Shown piece after piece: positions 12,911 through 27,400 of a DNA stretch of 64,000 bases. Source of the DNA: Theobroma cacao (taxonomy: Eukaryota; Streptophyta; Magnoliopsida; Malvales; Malvaceae). Below the pieces are notes generated by a model. That model had not been told where the DNA came from. It worked only from the letters and a program-made list of their open reading frames with translations, and searched no databases. The stretch is from positions 5,308,524 through 5,372,523 of the forward strand of contig NC_030851.1 of NCBI RefSeq assembly GCF_000208745.1, given 5' to 3'. Made by a program: the position numbers and the translations under genes. The first letter of the stretch is position 1; the number at the start of each line of letters is the position of its first letter.

Positions 12911-13202
12911 GAGATCTATTAAAGGACTAAAGACAACAATAAGTTCATGCATAAAGCTGTAGATCTTGTATCAAAATAAATATTGATAAAAAGTTCTGTA
13001 AACCTTGTTGTCTTCTCTCTTTCTTTTTAGTTTTCCTCTCTTTGTTTTTCCTTGCTGAGCAAAGTTAAGAAACTTTTAATATTTTGTTGTTCCAAGAGAT
13101 TCCCTTCCTGTAAGACTATCCCCTCTTAGTTTTGGTTCTGACTTAAAATAACGAATGTACAAGAGAATAGACAATTGAATCGCCAAAAAACCAAAACCAA
13201 GG
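12911..13202. other. Sequence after the UGT pseudogene
   Basis: Probably the old 3' end of the glycosyltransferase. Positions about 13060-13200 resemble 16599-16740 (shared AGTTAAGAAACTT, AACGAATGT and CAAGAGAAT blocks), so part belongs to the duplicated DNA to the right. Confidence 0.45.
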
Positions 13203-13870
13203 AAATATATTTTAACAATACAAGACTTACAGGACATTGCTCTATTAGCTCAAGTAACCTTAATCATACCTATTAACATCTGAGGGAAAAATGTTCAAGT
13301 CAGTCACCTTCCTTGCAAGTAAAACCTGCATAAGTCAGTAATATAAAATGTTAATCTAGCCTTCAAAAAAATATAAAAGTTAATATAGGTCAACCAAGAT
13401 AAATTCCCTAGTTCAGAAAGGAAAAAATAAATAAATAAAATTGTATGAGGACACCATTTGAGAAATAAACATTGCAGTTTCAGCATTAAGCACTCAATGA
13501 TCATCACTTCAAATGTGAAACCATAACTCCAGACTATAGAAATACACCCACATTCTTCAAGATAGTTGATAAATGGAGACCCACACCCAGTAAGCATGCT
13601 GAAGAAAATGCCAATTGTTAACAAATACGAGTTCACCACACTCAAAACATTGATTTCTTGAAGAGGACATTGCCCTTTTAAGCTAAAAGAACTATACAAT
13701 TTTAAATCATATTTATTAACATCCAAGGGAGAAGTGGTGACAAGATAGCAACCTTGACAGGCCACCCAAGCTAAACCTGCTAAGTCAGTAATAGAAAAGG
13801 TTAATATAGGTTGACAAGGTGATTTCTCTATTTCAGAAAGTACATGTGTTTGCGAGAGGGAAAAAAACAT
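13203..13870. repeat. Local direct duplication, period about 455 bp
   Basis: Segment about 13215-13430 is repeated, diverged, at about 13660-13845. Shared blocks include AGGACATTGC, ATTAACATC, AACCTGC..AAGTCAGTAAT and TTAATATAGGT. A 188-codon open frame on the minus strand (13870-13304) covers both copies, but I see no domain in it and do not call it a gene. Confidence 0.6.
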
Positions 13871-14429
13871 TTTAGTTTACAGATGCCTTTTCCCTAGGCT
13901 AATATTCAATACTCTTAAAAGACATGGCTTAAATCTTTAGGGTTTCCTCAGCCCAACATCTCAGGAACCTGTGAAAGTTGCAAGTGTAATGCTTGTCGAG
14001 CAAAAGTAAGGGGTGCTCATGCAGAGGAAATTGGAAACAAAGCAACAGCATTTGAACTTCTTAATCAGTTTTTCAATCTGATTTCCATCACACTTCTGAA
14101 AATAATTTTCAGTGATAGGTCTTCTAAATCTTTATTGCATAGAGTAAACCATCCAAAACATATACCTACCGCCAGACATTGCAGCAATTTAATTTTCTAT
14201 TCAAAGCAAAGTGTGTATGATAAACTACTTAATCACCAAAAGATTACTCCAAATCTGGACTTACAACATAATAGTAAAGGTGAAAATTCAGCAACCCATC
14301 ACACTAACAAAATTGTAAAGTGAAACTTCATAAAAAACATGTTAGCTTCTTTGTTGTAGTGTCAGCTTTCTTTCTTGTTGCTTCCCTGTTGTACGCTATA
14401 GCATGTTTATCCAGCTTCTTTGGATTATA

Positions 14430-14935
14430 AAATCACATTTATTAAAAAAAAAAAAAAGCAAAGTGAAATTCAACAGAACAAACTCAATATCCTTCAGCAC
14501 TGATACGCACCATATCCAGCTTAACTAAGGCCAGCTGGAGTTATTATATCACCCAAAATTCTTTAAATTTGTCTGAAAAGTAATTAAATAACTAGATACG
14601 TGTAAAGAAAAAAAAAGTACAAACAGTGACAATGATAGAAACAAGAAGGGGTCTAGGCTTCTTAAATCTTGCAAGCATACCATCTTTATAGAACCTGGAA
14701 CATCCCAAGACTTGCACACATTGTTGTCCAAGGCTAGCTTATTAAGGGTGTAGCCAAACTGCAGGTTACTATTATATCAAAGGGTAGTTGACTAGGCACT
14801 CTTCTATAAATGATTACTGAAATTACAGTGATACTGAAGATTTTGTTGGCAAGCCTCTCAGGAAATTTTGCCTCTCCTCCAATGAGTGCTTCATATTCAA
14901 TATTTTCATGAGACTCAACTTGCATCATAACTTAA
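14430..14935 (-). pseudogene. Unrecognised exon-like coding segments, minus strand
   Basis: Three pieces read like exons. (1) 14930-14820 contains MQVESHENIEYEALIGGEAK followed by FPERLANKIFS. (2) 14755-14680, between an acceptor-like CCTGCAG and a donor-like ATG|GTATGC, reads FGYTLNKLALDNNVCKSW then DVPGSIKM. (3) 14530-14490, after a TTAG, reads KLDMVRISAEGY and a stop. A possible further piece near 14095 (KCDGNQIEKLIKK) follows a TTTTCAG. Amino-acid composition and splice-like borders look like real coding sequence, but I recognise no family. The pieces could be the 3' part of a gene starting at the promoter near 17720, or remnants of a captured gene. Splicing is inferred and the exon borders are uncertain. 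Confidence 0.35.
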
Positions 14936-16075
14936 CCAGGACAGAGAGTTAAATTAGAAACACAAACAAGAAGAATCCCAAATGAAACCTTCATCAGAAA
15001 ATAGGCACGAATAGATGTAATTGACATGCTATAGAGCAAATTGAAGATAACAGCAAATACTAAAGACTATGTAAAAAATTGTCCAGCCCAGGTTTTCCTG
15101 TTCCCATAAGACTTAGCCTTTTCAGCTTGGTATCAGCTGTAGAAAATTAGTTTTATTGTGCCAACTAGCAAGCTTTCTGACGTACAAATATAAAGCAGAT
15201 CTGCACAATAAACTGATCAGACAGTGAGCACACATTAATACATGTTTGTTTACGGAGGAAAAGGTTACACGTATCGTAAATTAAGCTTCCCAATAAATAA
15301 ACTAGATTAAACCAAACCTGTTGTAGCAATTCCCTACTGAAAAATGAGACCAAGCAGCACAGCAACCCTGACAAAAGCATAAAGAACTCCAAAGCACGCA
15401 TCCTATAGAAGTCATGGATGTAAATTTTAGTTTCCAGTCAAATCACAAAAAGGAACACCAACAATAACCTCAGTGATCATTAAAGTAGCAATAACCTAAA
15501 GGCAACATTCAGCAAACAACTAGAGTTAAGTAAAAGGGATCATATAGGATGAGTAAGTCTGCTTATCAAATGGGTTAGAACAATGTCTCAAGTCTCAACA
15601 CTGATAAATTTAATACAGCTTTCAAAAATTTTAAAATTCTAGGAAGAGGACATTGCAAAGTAAGCAAGTAAATTGAAAAGAAAACACCAGTTATACCTAT
15701 AGATATCAAGCCAAAATAGCAACAATTCTCCCCAAATTCTTAGGACAGAAAAGCATCGTGTTTAAGCTAACAACTACATCAAAATTGAGCAAAAACTAGG
15801 CTTAAATATCTAAGTTATAATCGAAGATGAATGACAAATCAGTAAGACTAAAACACATGATAGGCAATTGCTAAAACACATGATAGGCTTAATCCAGTCT
15901 CTCTATTAAAATTAAAGACCAAAACTTAAAAAAGGCTCTGCAGTACGCTTAATAGACCAACCAACATCCCCAGCGTATGACTATGATATTTTGATAAAAC
16001 CGAGCCTCTAAGAATTTAGAATCCGGCAGCCACATGCAATTAAATCACAGATAAAATAGTTAGGCAATGCCAAAC

Positions 16076-17480
16076 TTACTAAGGAACGGATGCATGCAAA
16101 ATAATTGCGACATTAACCTTGTAAGTCTCAGTGTAATGCAAATTATGCTTCAATTTCGAAGCTACATAGAATGAAAACCTAGCAGCATCATTAATTATTC
16201 TTTCCAAGAATTTTTTGGAAATAGAAATTCACAAAATCATAATGTTTCCCCCAGGAATTTTGAACAACAAACCAAGAAACATATGGTATTATGAAGAAAA
16301 ACACAGAAAATCTCGACTGATCATAAAGAGAAATTACCAAAAGATTATTTCCAGAAGAAAGTTGATTGAAGAAAAAAATCAAAATTTCAAGTAAGGACTG
16401 AAAGAAATTTATTAAATTAAATTAAATGGAACTCTGAAATTCACAGCAACAGAAACAAAACAAGAACTAAAAAAGGAAACTTGAGTGAGATTATAATAAG
16501 AGAAGAAGAAAAACTGATTTATAACGCTACGATGAAGGAAAAAAAAAGAGAGGAAAAAGGAGTTTACTTACCACTGAACAGAAAGCTGAGGAAAATTTCA
16601 GCAAAGTTAAGAAACTTCCAATGCTTTATCTTTCCAAAAGATTTACTGTGAAAACTCCTCCCTTTTATTTTCATTCGTTAACCAACTTAAAAGAACGAAT
16701 GTGCAAGAGAATGGACATTTAAATCAGCAAAAAACCAAACAGAGGGACATCGATCCCCCAAAACAACCAACCAAAGAACATATGCTTTATGAAGAAATAC
16801 CCAGAAAATCTTGACTGATCATGACAAGAGAAATTATCAAAAGATTATTTCTATAAAGTTTATTGAAACCAATAAAAAAATAGGGATTTCAAGTAAAGAC
16901 TGAAACAAATAAATTAAAGAAAAAAAGAAAGATAAAGCAATCAAAGATTACAATTATAAATCATACTTATTTAGCCTACCAAAAAATCATACTTATTAAC
17001 ATATTTCACACTCCAATGGGGTAATCAAACTTACAAAGGTACGGATGACTACGGATAAAACAGTTAATTTGCGACGTTAACCTTGTAAGTGCCGGTGGAA
17101 AGCAAATTATGCTTGGATTTCAAAGCTAAGTATACTGCAAAACCCACAAGCATCAGTAATTATTTTTTAAAAATAAAAAAATTGGGGGAAAAAAGGCTTT
17201 AGTATGCGATAAGAAAGACAAGATCATAAAATTATCAAAAAGTTTGTTTATAAATTGAATAACATTATTAAGAGGCTTAAGTAAACGAAAGAAAGACTCA
17301 TGAACTGACCAAGAAACATATGCATTGTCAAGAAAAACCCAGCAAATCTTGACTGATCGTAACAAGAGGAATTACCAAAAGATTATTGCTAGAAGAAAAT
17401 TGATTGGAAAAACAAATCAAGATTTCAAGTCAAGAATGTAGCAAGTAAACCAAGGAAAGAAAAATAAAGCAAAACCCGGC
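16076..17480 (-). repeat. Tandem duplication, about 954-bp period, with exon-like core
   Basis: Segment 16076-16420 is repeated at about 17030-17450, and a third partial copy of its second half lies at 16770-16920. In minus orientation both complete copies contain AAGCATAATTTGC followed by ACTTACAAGGTTAA and GTCGCAA; in one copy an acceptor-like GTTTTGCAG precedes this core. The other recurring block includes AAGAGAAATTACCAAAAGATTATTTC and CAAGAAACATATG on the plus strand. The duplicated units lie downstream of a minus-strand TATA box. I cannot tell whether they are untranslated exons or simple duplications. Confidence 0.6.
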
Positions 17481-17718
17481 ATCTTGATTTGACATAGAAC
17501 TCTGAAATTCACAGCAACAGAAGTAAACAAAAACAGCAAAACTTTACTTGGATTATAACAAGAAAATGAGAAAACTTTTCTTTGAATAATAGATAATTTT
17601 TTTTCCCTGGGATGAATAAGGGGGAAAAGAAAGGAAAATGGGAAGAAAAAACAAGTAGCTAGTTACCGTTAAAGAGAACATATATGGTAGGGAAATAAGG
17701 AATCATGTGCGGAGCCGT

Positions 17719-17728
17719 CTATTTATAG
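17719..17728 (-). promoter_or_regulatory. Candidate minus-strand TATA box
   Basis: CTATAAATAG on the minus strand lies in DNA less AT-rich than that beyond about 18000. A C/T-rich leader-like stretch follows, then donor-like AACG|GTAACTAG at about 17670-17660. This would start a transcript running left across the duplicated region. Both the promoter role and the transcript are inference. Confidence 0.35.
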
Positions 17729-17729
17729 T

Positions 17730-19660
17730 GGGGGTGAAATTGGGTGTTTTAAGGCGGTGGATCTGCGTCACTGCCACGCGTCGCAGATTTGACAGTAAGT
17801 TTTATGCAACTTTATTGGGCTCGGTTCAGTTTTTTAAGTGGGCCAGTGAGGCCCATTTTTGAAATAACGTACGCTGGAGCGCAGCAAAATATCTCGGTGA
17901 CGTTTCCCGTTTAATTCATTTATTGTTGGGCGTGCCAATCAAGGATTACATGGGCTGTAAATCTTCCTCAACGGGCCTCGTTCAGGCTCAAGAAAAAAGA
18001 GGTAATAGCAATTAGTCTAATTAAATATAATACGAGTAAATTAGTTCGATCTAATTTATCTATTAGGTCAATTAGTTTAATTGATTTTTTAATCAATTTT
18101 TAATTTTTAAATTTTTAGATCAAATCGACTAAAAAATTAAATTAATTTTTTATATATTGATATATAATATTATATATATTTATATTATTTTTAAATTTAT
18201 ATAATATATAATACATTTTTATTATATTCACTTCTTCATTTTTATTTTTTCAATTCTTATTTGTTTATCTTTTTAATTCCTTTTTGTTTATACATTTTAA
18301 AGATGTCAAATATTGGAATTGTAGATTCCATTTCTATCATTGATAGTTGATGAGTGAAAAGGTTGGAAAAGCATTCTTCACACTTTAATTGAGCTAAATG
18401 TTAAATTTTATGACTTTTTATATAATTTTTTATTTTTAATATTTTTCTACTTTGTTATCAAAAAATTTATATTAATTATATTTTTATTTTTATCAATTGT
18501 TAGAAAACCTACAACCTATATAAGTGAATGTGAAAAACCAAATCATGGAGGAGATTCAAGTTGATAATTTGTGATGGTTAATGGTTTTGTGTTAAATAGC
18601 TTTTTTTGTAGATGTTAATTTTATTATCTTCATCTTTTTGTAATGTTAAATATTGAATGTTAATTTGATGGTTATATAAAATAACATTATTATGTGAGTG
18701 AATGAACAAATATTATTTTTTTATGTTTAGATTATTTGTATAGTTTACAATTATGGATGAAGTTTATAAATTTTAATATTATAATTTGTAAAAAAATGAT
18801 AAAATTTGGATCTATTGATAAAAAACTGAACTCATAAAACAATTCAATATTTGGTCAATTTGATCCTCTTTTATATTTAATATATTTTTTAAAAATATTT
18901 GATTTATTTAGTCCTTATGGTAGACCAAACCATCCAAACTATTCAATTGCTCACCTTGAGTAACCGCTATTAACCCTAATTGTTTTGGTCCATTAATTTT
19001 TAATTGTATTTAAATTTATTTTTATAATATTAATAAAATATTTAAACCTACCAAACTTTAAAGCCCTTTCATCAATTGGACATTGACACATTTATAAATT
19101 TCAAGGTTTGGATAACTAATTAAATATTATTATAATAATATCTAAAAAATATTATCCAAATATTTTAAAAAATTCAAATTTTTTTTTGTTAAATTAGTGA
19201 CTCAAAATATTATATGATTTATAAAAAAAACTTATAATCTATTTATACACTCGAGTATTTGACGATATATAATATCTTATTTAAAAAATAAAATTCACAT
19301 CTCCTTCTTCCAATTAAAAAAAAAAAACCCCTCCAATCTGTTTCCAAGTTTCATCTTGATCCACAGCCAATTGAATTTATATATTAACCAAACAAAATCC
19401 TTCATGAGAATTCTAGTTCAACATGGACAGCATATAGTTACTGGGATTCACGTGGCCAACTTCAATTTGCCAGAAAGACAATCCAACCCATGCGTAAAAT
19501 TCCCCTACAAATCCTACTTCTGGTCAGAGCGAAATTATCTTAAACCACGCACTTCTCCAAATATAGGGTGGGCCACCTTGTCCCATGACCAAGCCGTGAC
19601 AGATACGAACTCCAAACTCCAACTTCAACGCAGTTTTCCTGTATCTTTCTTCTCCTATAA
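17730..19660. other. AT-rich intergenic DNA
   Basis: No ORF, RNA gene or transposon ends that I can support. 18000-19330 is very AT-rich with many short poly(A) and poly(T) tracts. Confidence 0.6.
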
Positions 19661-19664
19661 ATAC

Positions 19665-19673
19665 CAACAAATT
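19665..19673 (+). promoter_or_regulatory. TATA box of the RD21-like gene
   Basis: CTATAAATA lies 55-63 bases upstream of the chosen ATG, giving a start site near 19695-19705 and a leader of roughly 25-30 bases. It also shows that in-frame codons upstream of this point are not translated. Confidence 0.75.
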
Positions 19674-19727
19674 AACCCATTGTCCCTCATCAACGTTTCA
19701 TCTCCCATTTTAGCACGAACCGAAACC

Positions 19728-22215
<2,488 letters not shown>

Positions 22216-22873
22216 GCAGCACTAGATTTCTCTCTGATCAAGGAGGAAAAGCAGACAAAGATTGCAGTGGAGGAAAAACTTTTCCTGCTTAATGACCCAA
22301 AACATTAGGGAGGGAGGCTGCAATCTGCAAGGAGAAGACGATTTGCTTGATTTTATTCAGCTGCCTTGGTGCATCCCTTGTTTATCTAAACAGCATATTG
22401 AAACTTTCAATGCCTCTAAATTTAGGGTCCTTTGTTGTAAATATACAGAAGATTTTTAATGATTCCATTTGCATTAATCGTGGTTAATTGTCCAGGTTCT
22501 TTTTTGCTTTATATTTATTATCACCATGATACCCTAGTTTTGCTTGTTAGAACATCCCTCCAAGCTTTATGAGGAATCAACAATGGAGATATTTCATACA
22601 GCTGTGTCACGATTTTTATGAGTATAAATATCAACAAAACGTCTGAATCCAGTGATGAATGATGGTAGAGGCGTGGATATTTATATATTAAATTCTACAT
22701 TATTATGCTAAGTAATTGTTTAATACTGGCAATTCATGCCAAGGACACAATCTCCATCTCACATTTTCCTCTGGCATGTGGGTTCTCTTTCAAAGTAAAT
22801 AATGGTAAAGAAATGAACTAATTTATTCATATTTTTTTGGATAATTTTTAATTTTGTGTAAGTTTAATTTGAA

Positions 22874-22904
<31 letters not shown>

Positions 22905-23290
22905 AAGGTAAATAAATAAAGAACTATTGAAAGTAGACAAAAAAGGGCAAAGAATTAATTTCAAGAATCAAAATTAAAAGCTCCAAAAAAGAAAATCTAN
23001 CTGACTAAGTTTTTTTTTTTTTTTTGGATAAAAAATCTGCTTCAAGTTAATACTACTGCTGAGAGGGATTAAGGAAAGGGCGTGTAGGGCCCATACGAAA
23101 ATCTGAAAAAGCATCAAGCGGACCATATCTGATGTCTCATTGTAGGAACCGTACACAGATCTATAATTGCGAAACGTACTTTCCCACCGTCCAATTTCAA
23201 TCTTAAATACAGTTTCTGCCAAATCAGCGGTCCACAATGCGTTGACCACGGAAAGCACGTGAACTGACGTAAAAACCTACACCTTCAAAT
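22216..23290. other. 3' region of RD21-like gene and intergenic gap
   Basis: The 3' UTR probably ends between 22450 and 22520. An (AT)n tract lies at 22873-22904 and a single unresolved base (N) at 23000. The stretch before 23290 should hold the promoter of the next gene, but no clear TATA box is seen. Confidence 0.5.
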
Positions 23291-23299
23291 TACGAAATT

Positions 23300-23418
23300 C
23301 CAGTCTCAGTCTCCTTCTTTCTCTCTTCGTCCCCTTGTTAAGTCTTGTAACCCTAGCTTTTTTTAGCTTCAGTTTTGCAATCCCGTGCTCCAGGTTCTTC
23401 CCTATTCTCGACACAAAG
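23300..23418 (+). other. Probable non-coding first exon of the PTEN2-like gene
   Basis: A CT-rich leader ends at ACACAAAG|GTAAGATCG, a strong donor. A matching acceptor would be one of the two TTGCAG motifs at 24313-24326, removing an intron of about 0.9 kb just upstream of the ATG. The exon is inferred from these signals; the transcription start is not visible. Confidence 0.5.
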
Positions 23419-24417
23419 GTAAGATCGTCTCCGTACATCTCAATCTCTTTAATCAAATCCTTTTTAGGCGATCGTTGGTTTCATTTCATTTGGGCTTTAG
23501 GTTTTGAACTGTTTTTGCTTTTGAAATGTGATTTTACTCTTTTTTTTTTTTTAAATTGGGTGTTGGTAATATGTGTTAATTGGGAGCTAAAATTATAGTT
23601 TGATATTGATTAAATACTGAAGACTTACTTTTCAAAAAAAAAATACTTAAGACTGGAATGTACTTGTAAATACCAATCGAAAGTAGTCTTTTGATATTTG
23701 GAGCGAAAAATAGTGACTATCATTTGTTAATTAGCAAGTAATCAGAGTGCTAAGCTGATAATTTGTTAATCCTACATTTGAAATCGTTACATTAGTTGCT
23801 GTTTTTTACTAATTTCTAGAGCAGTCAAATTAACACTTTGCATAAATTAGATGTCATGTTAAGTTGGTTAAATTTGGTTGTGGGCTGTAATAATTTGCTT
23901 CAAAGCTGTAGGAACATTTGCTTGCCTAACATGCTGCACCTCACTGCCTTTTGATTTGGTAATATTAATGTCTTCTGTTATTGAATGCATGAATTAAACA
24001 TGCCAAGAATGATTAGCTCTATACCTTGGGTTAATTTAGTTATGTTTTTCTGGCACCTTTGTTTTGTGAGACATAGACATGCCACGAATTACAAGTCAAA
24101 TGTGAACTAGAGAAAACTAAAAGAATCACATGGCTAATTTATTATGTTTCATACATTTCCTCCGCATTATATACTTTCGTTTGATTATTAGGTCAAATCA
24201 ATATGGGTATTTAGCAATTCGTGATTTTTGTTTGCTTAGTGCACGAAGAACTAGAAGTGCATGTTCGTTATAGCATCTACTATATATATTAGCTGACCTT
24301 AAAGCATTATGCTTGCAGACTTGCAGTGTAATTGCAAGTACAATAAAGTGGTGTTTTATATGCTGGGGCTTTGAACTTTTGACCTTCAATCATTATTGAG
24401 ACCTCTAGAGCGGCAGA

Positions 24418-27400
24418 ATGGATAGTGGACCTGTTGACTTGTCAAGTCCACCTCCTGCTAAAGCTTCTGATGTACAAACTCCTGCTGCCACAGATCCAGG
24501 GCCAGATAATTCTACACATGAAGCACCATCAAAGCTGTCATCATGGGCTAAAAATTTAAAAATTCCCCAGCCATTTGCTGCCTCACAAGAGGACTCACCA
24601 ACAGGAAATGCTGGAAAATCAACTTTTGCACGGTTTACTAGTGGGCTAGGACTGCGGTCTTCACCAAAATCTCCTCCTGCTAATGATAGTTCTGATGGAA
24701 CTTCCACAGCAGCTCAATCTGGTTTACTTGGAACAATTACAAAAGGCATAGTTGACTCATCAAAAAATGCAGTGAAAGCTGTACAGGTCAAGGCTCGGCA
24801 TGTTGTCTCGCAGAATAAACGGAGATACCAGGTAGGGCTTATAGTTTTGAATTTTTTTTTTCTTGTTTTAGGATCATGGGTTGCATTCTTTTTTGTGGAA
24901 AGTTCTTTAGTACAGAGATGAGTCTCAATATATATATATATATTTTGTAAAAAAAAAAAGAATCTCATATGTGATATCTATATCTTGTTATTGTTGTTTA
25001 TAGTATGATTTGTATCTCAATTTTTTTAAACTTACCTATGCACTTTTCTTCAGGAAGGAGGATTTGACTTAGATATGACATACATCACAGAGAACATAAT
25101 TGCTATGGGGTTCCCTGCCGGTGACATGAGCTCTGGGTTTTTTGGATATGTTGAGGTGAGCTAAGCTAATCCATAGTTTAGTTTAGCTATCCTCTTATAA
25201 GTAGCCTAATTTCTTTAATTATGATGCAGGGTTTCTATAGAAATCACATGGAAGAAGTGATTAAGTTTTTTGAAACCCATCACAAGGTACTGACATGTCT
25301 ATGATTTTCGACTCCTTACATCATTTTTTTTATTATTTTTTGATTTAATCTCCCATGATGTGTGTGTTTTCTATTTACTAATGTTAGATATCAATTTTGT
25401 CTTCTGATGGCTGCATATGATAATTGACTAATTGACGAATTGGTTTTTGTGAAACTATTTCTTTCTCAGAGTTTTGCCATTTATTTCCTCATATAGATAG
25501 CAGGAACATTGTGCTGAATTCAAAAGCTGAAACAAGTGAAAACTTGGTCTAGTTTGTGTTTGGTGGGATTGGTCAGTTATTTGTGATATATTAAACATCC
25601 TACTAGACTGTGCAATTATAGGTGTTTGTGATGGCCGAACATCTCGTCAAAATACTGGACTAACGATTTTGATTAATACTAGTGGATAGTAATTATACTT
25701 GCCTCTTCTTTTTATATGTTTTCGGCTGTTTGGACATGATAACTAACTCAGCTCTAACTCTGCTCTGTTCCAGGCCTGCTATTGTCTTTGTTTAAATAAA
25801 AACTTTATGAGTCTATGGTCAACTTTCTGGCCTGTACCTTTTCCCACCACATCCACCTCTCTTTCAATATAAACCTTATTGGCTGAGGTTACTGGAGCAG
25901 TTAAAATCATTATACCTTTATATTTGCTAAACAGAAAATTTTGGGATTGAAGGGGCTCATTTATCACTAATTCATATGTATATGTGTATGCTCATTCTTG
26001 CCCTGTTGCTATGCATTGGACTGTTTGGTTCTGAAATCTCGACTTTCTATATGCAGGACAAGTACAAAGTATATAACCTTTGCTCTGAGAGACTATATGA
26101 TGCGTCATTATTTGAAGGAAAGGTATGCCGTGATTTGTTATGGGAACTCACTTGGGAATATGTTTACTATGAATATTTCACCTCAGCTTATTTCTTACAT
26201 TTTTTATCACGTGCCTGTCGTTTAACTTGGATAAAAGAAACCCATTTTATTATCTCAGAGATCTCTTAACCATTTTATATCATATCTCTCTGTTGGCATC
26301 AGAAAAAGATTAAGACTTTCCCATTTGGTTAGTCTTGTGGAACAAGTCAGAAACAAAAATAAGTTAACTCAAGAAGATGAAATCAGGCACTAATTTCTTG
26401 TTAAACTATTTGTCGACGGAATCCCTCAGGAGATTATGGGGAAGAGTCTATTCTACTCGATGATGAAAATCAGTCTTCAGCAGAGGATAATTTTAAGGAA
26501 GAGTCAAATTCCACTCAAACTTTGATGAATTTTCACTACTTTTTGTTTCCCATTGATGAATGCATAACAGCGAATACAGCCTGTTGATGAAAATCAAATC
26601 AACTAAAACTGACTGTAGGATGACCAATGTGAAATCAACATCTGCCATCATCTTACATTTGATAATGAACCTTTTATTCAGGTGGCTAGTTTTCCATTCA
26701 ATGACCACAATTGCCCCCCAATTCAATTGATAATATCATTTTGTCAAAGTGCTTACTCATGGCTGAAGGAGGATATTGAGAATGTTGTGGTTGTGCACTG
26801 TAAAGCTGGGATGGCAAGGACAGGGTTGATGATCTCTAGCCTTCTTCTATACTTGAAGGTTTGACTCAACAAACATGTTCTTGAAGATATGCTAGTGAAT
26901 TTAATGTAGCTTCACATTTCTTGGTCACAATTGTTGGTTCTGTTTTTATATACTCATTTGCTATCCCTTTGCAGTTCTTTCCCACTGCTGAAGAGTCAGT
27001 TGACTACTATAACCAGAAAAGATGTGTGGATGGAAAGGGGCTTGTTCTGCCAAGTCAAATTGTGAGCAATTGAATCTAGTGATATTCTTTGAGGAATTTT
27101 ATTTTCTGGATTCTTCTTCTTTGGCAAGCTTTTTATATCTTATATGATTGCCATATATGTTCTTGTTATGTTCTGTAGAGATATGTCAAATACTTTGAAC
27201 GCACCTTAACATACTTCAATGGTGAAAACCAACCTGGGCGCAGGTATTCTTTATGCTATGCAATGTTTATATTGCATCTTTGGTCTTTGTATTAATACTG
27301 ACACCACATTTTATGCAGGTGCATGCTTAGAGGATTCCGGCTTCATCGTTGCCCTTATTGGATCAGACCATCAATCACTGTCTCTGATCATAATGGTATG

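Noticed and set aside
13304..13870. 188-codon open frame on the minus strand
   Set aside because: It spans two diverged copies of a duplicated segment, shows no domain, and its composition looks non-coding.
16110..16130. ACCTTGTAAG core resembling tasiR-ARF in both duplicated units
   Set aside because: Only about ten bases match, there are no miR390 sites or phased structure nearby, and it lies on the opposite strand to the presumed transcript.
16120..16190. C/D-box snoRNA-like TGATG...CTGA in one duplicated unit
   Set aside because: The D box is not conserved in the second unit and no terminal stem is visible.
17040..17706. Possible small spliced protein of about 36 residues starting at ATG 17706 (minus) and joining the duplicated core
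   Set aside because: With TATA at 17719-17728, transcription should start downstream of that ATG; the next ATG reads into a stop after splicing.
19356..19727. In-frame extension upstream of the RD21-like start, adding 124 residues
   Set aside because: A TATA box lies inside it (19665-19673), and the signal peptide typical of the family begins at 19728.
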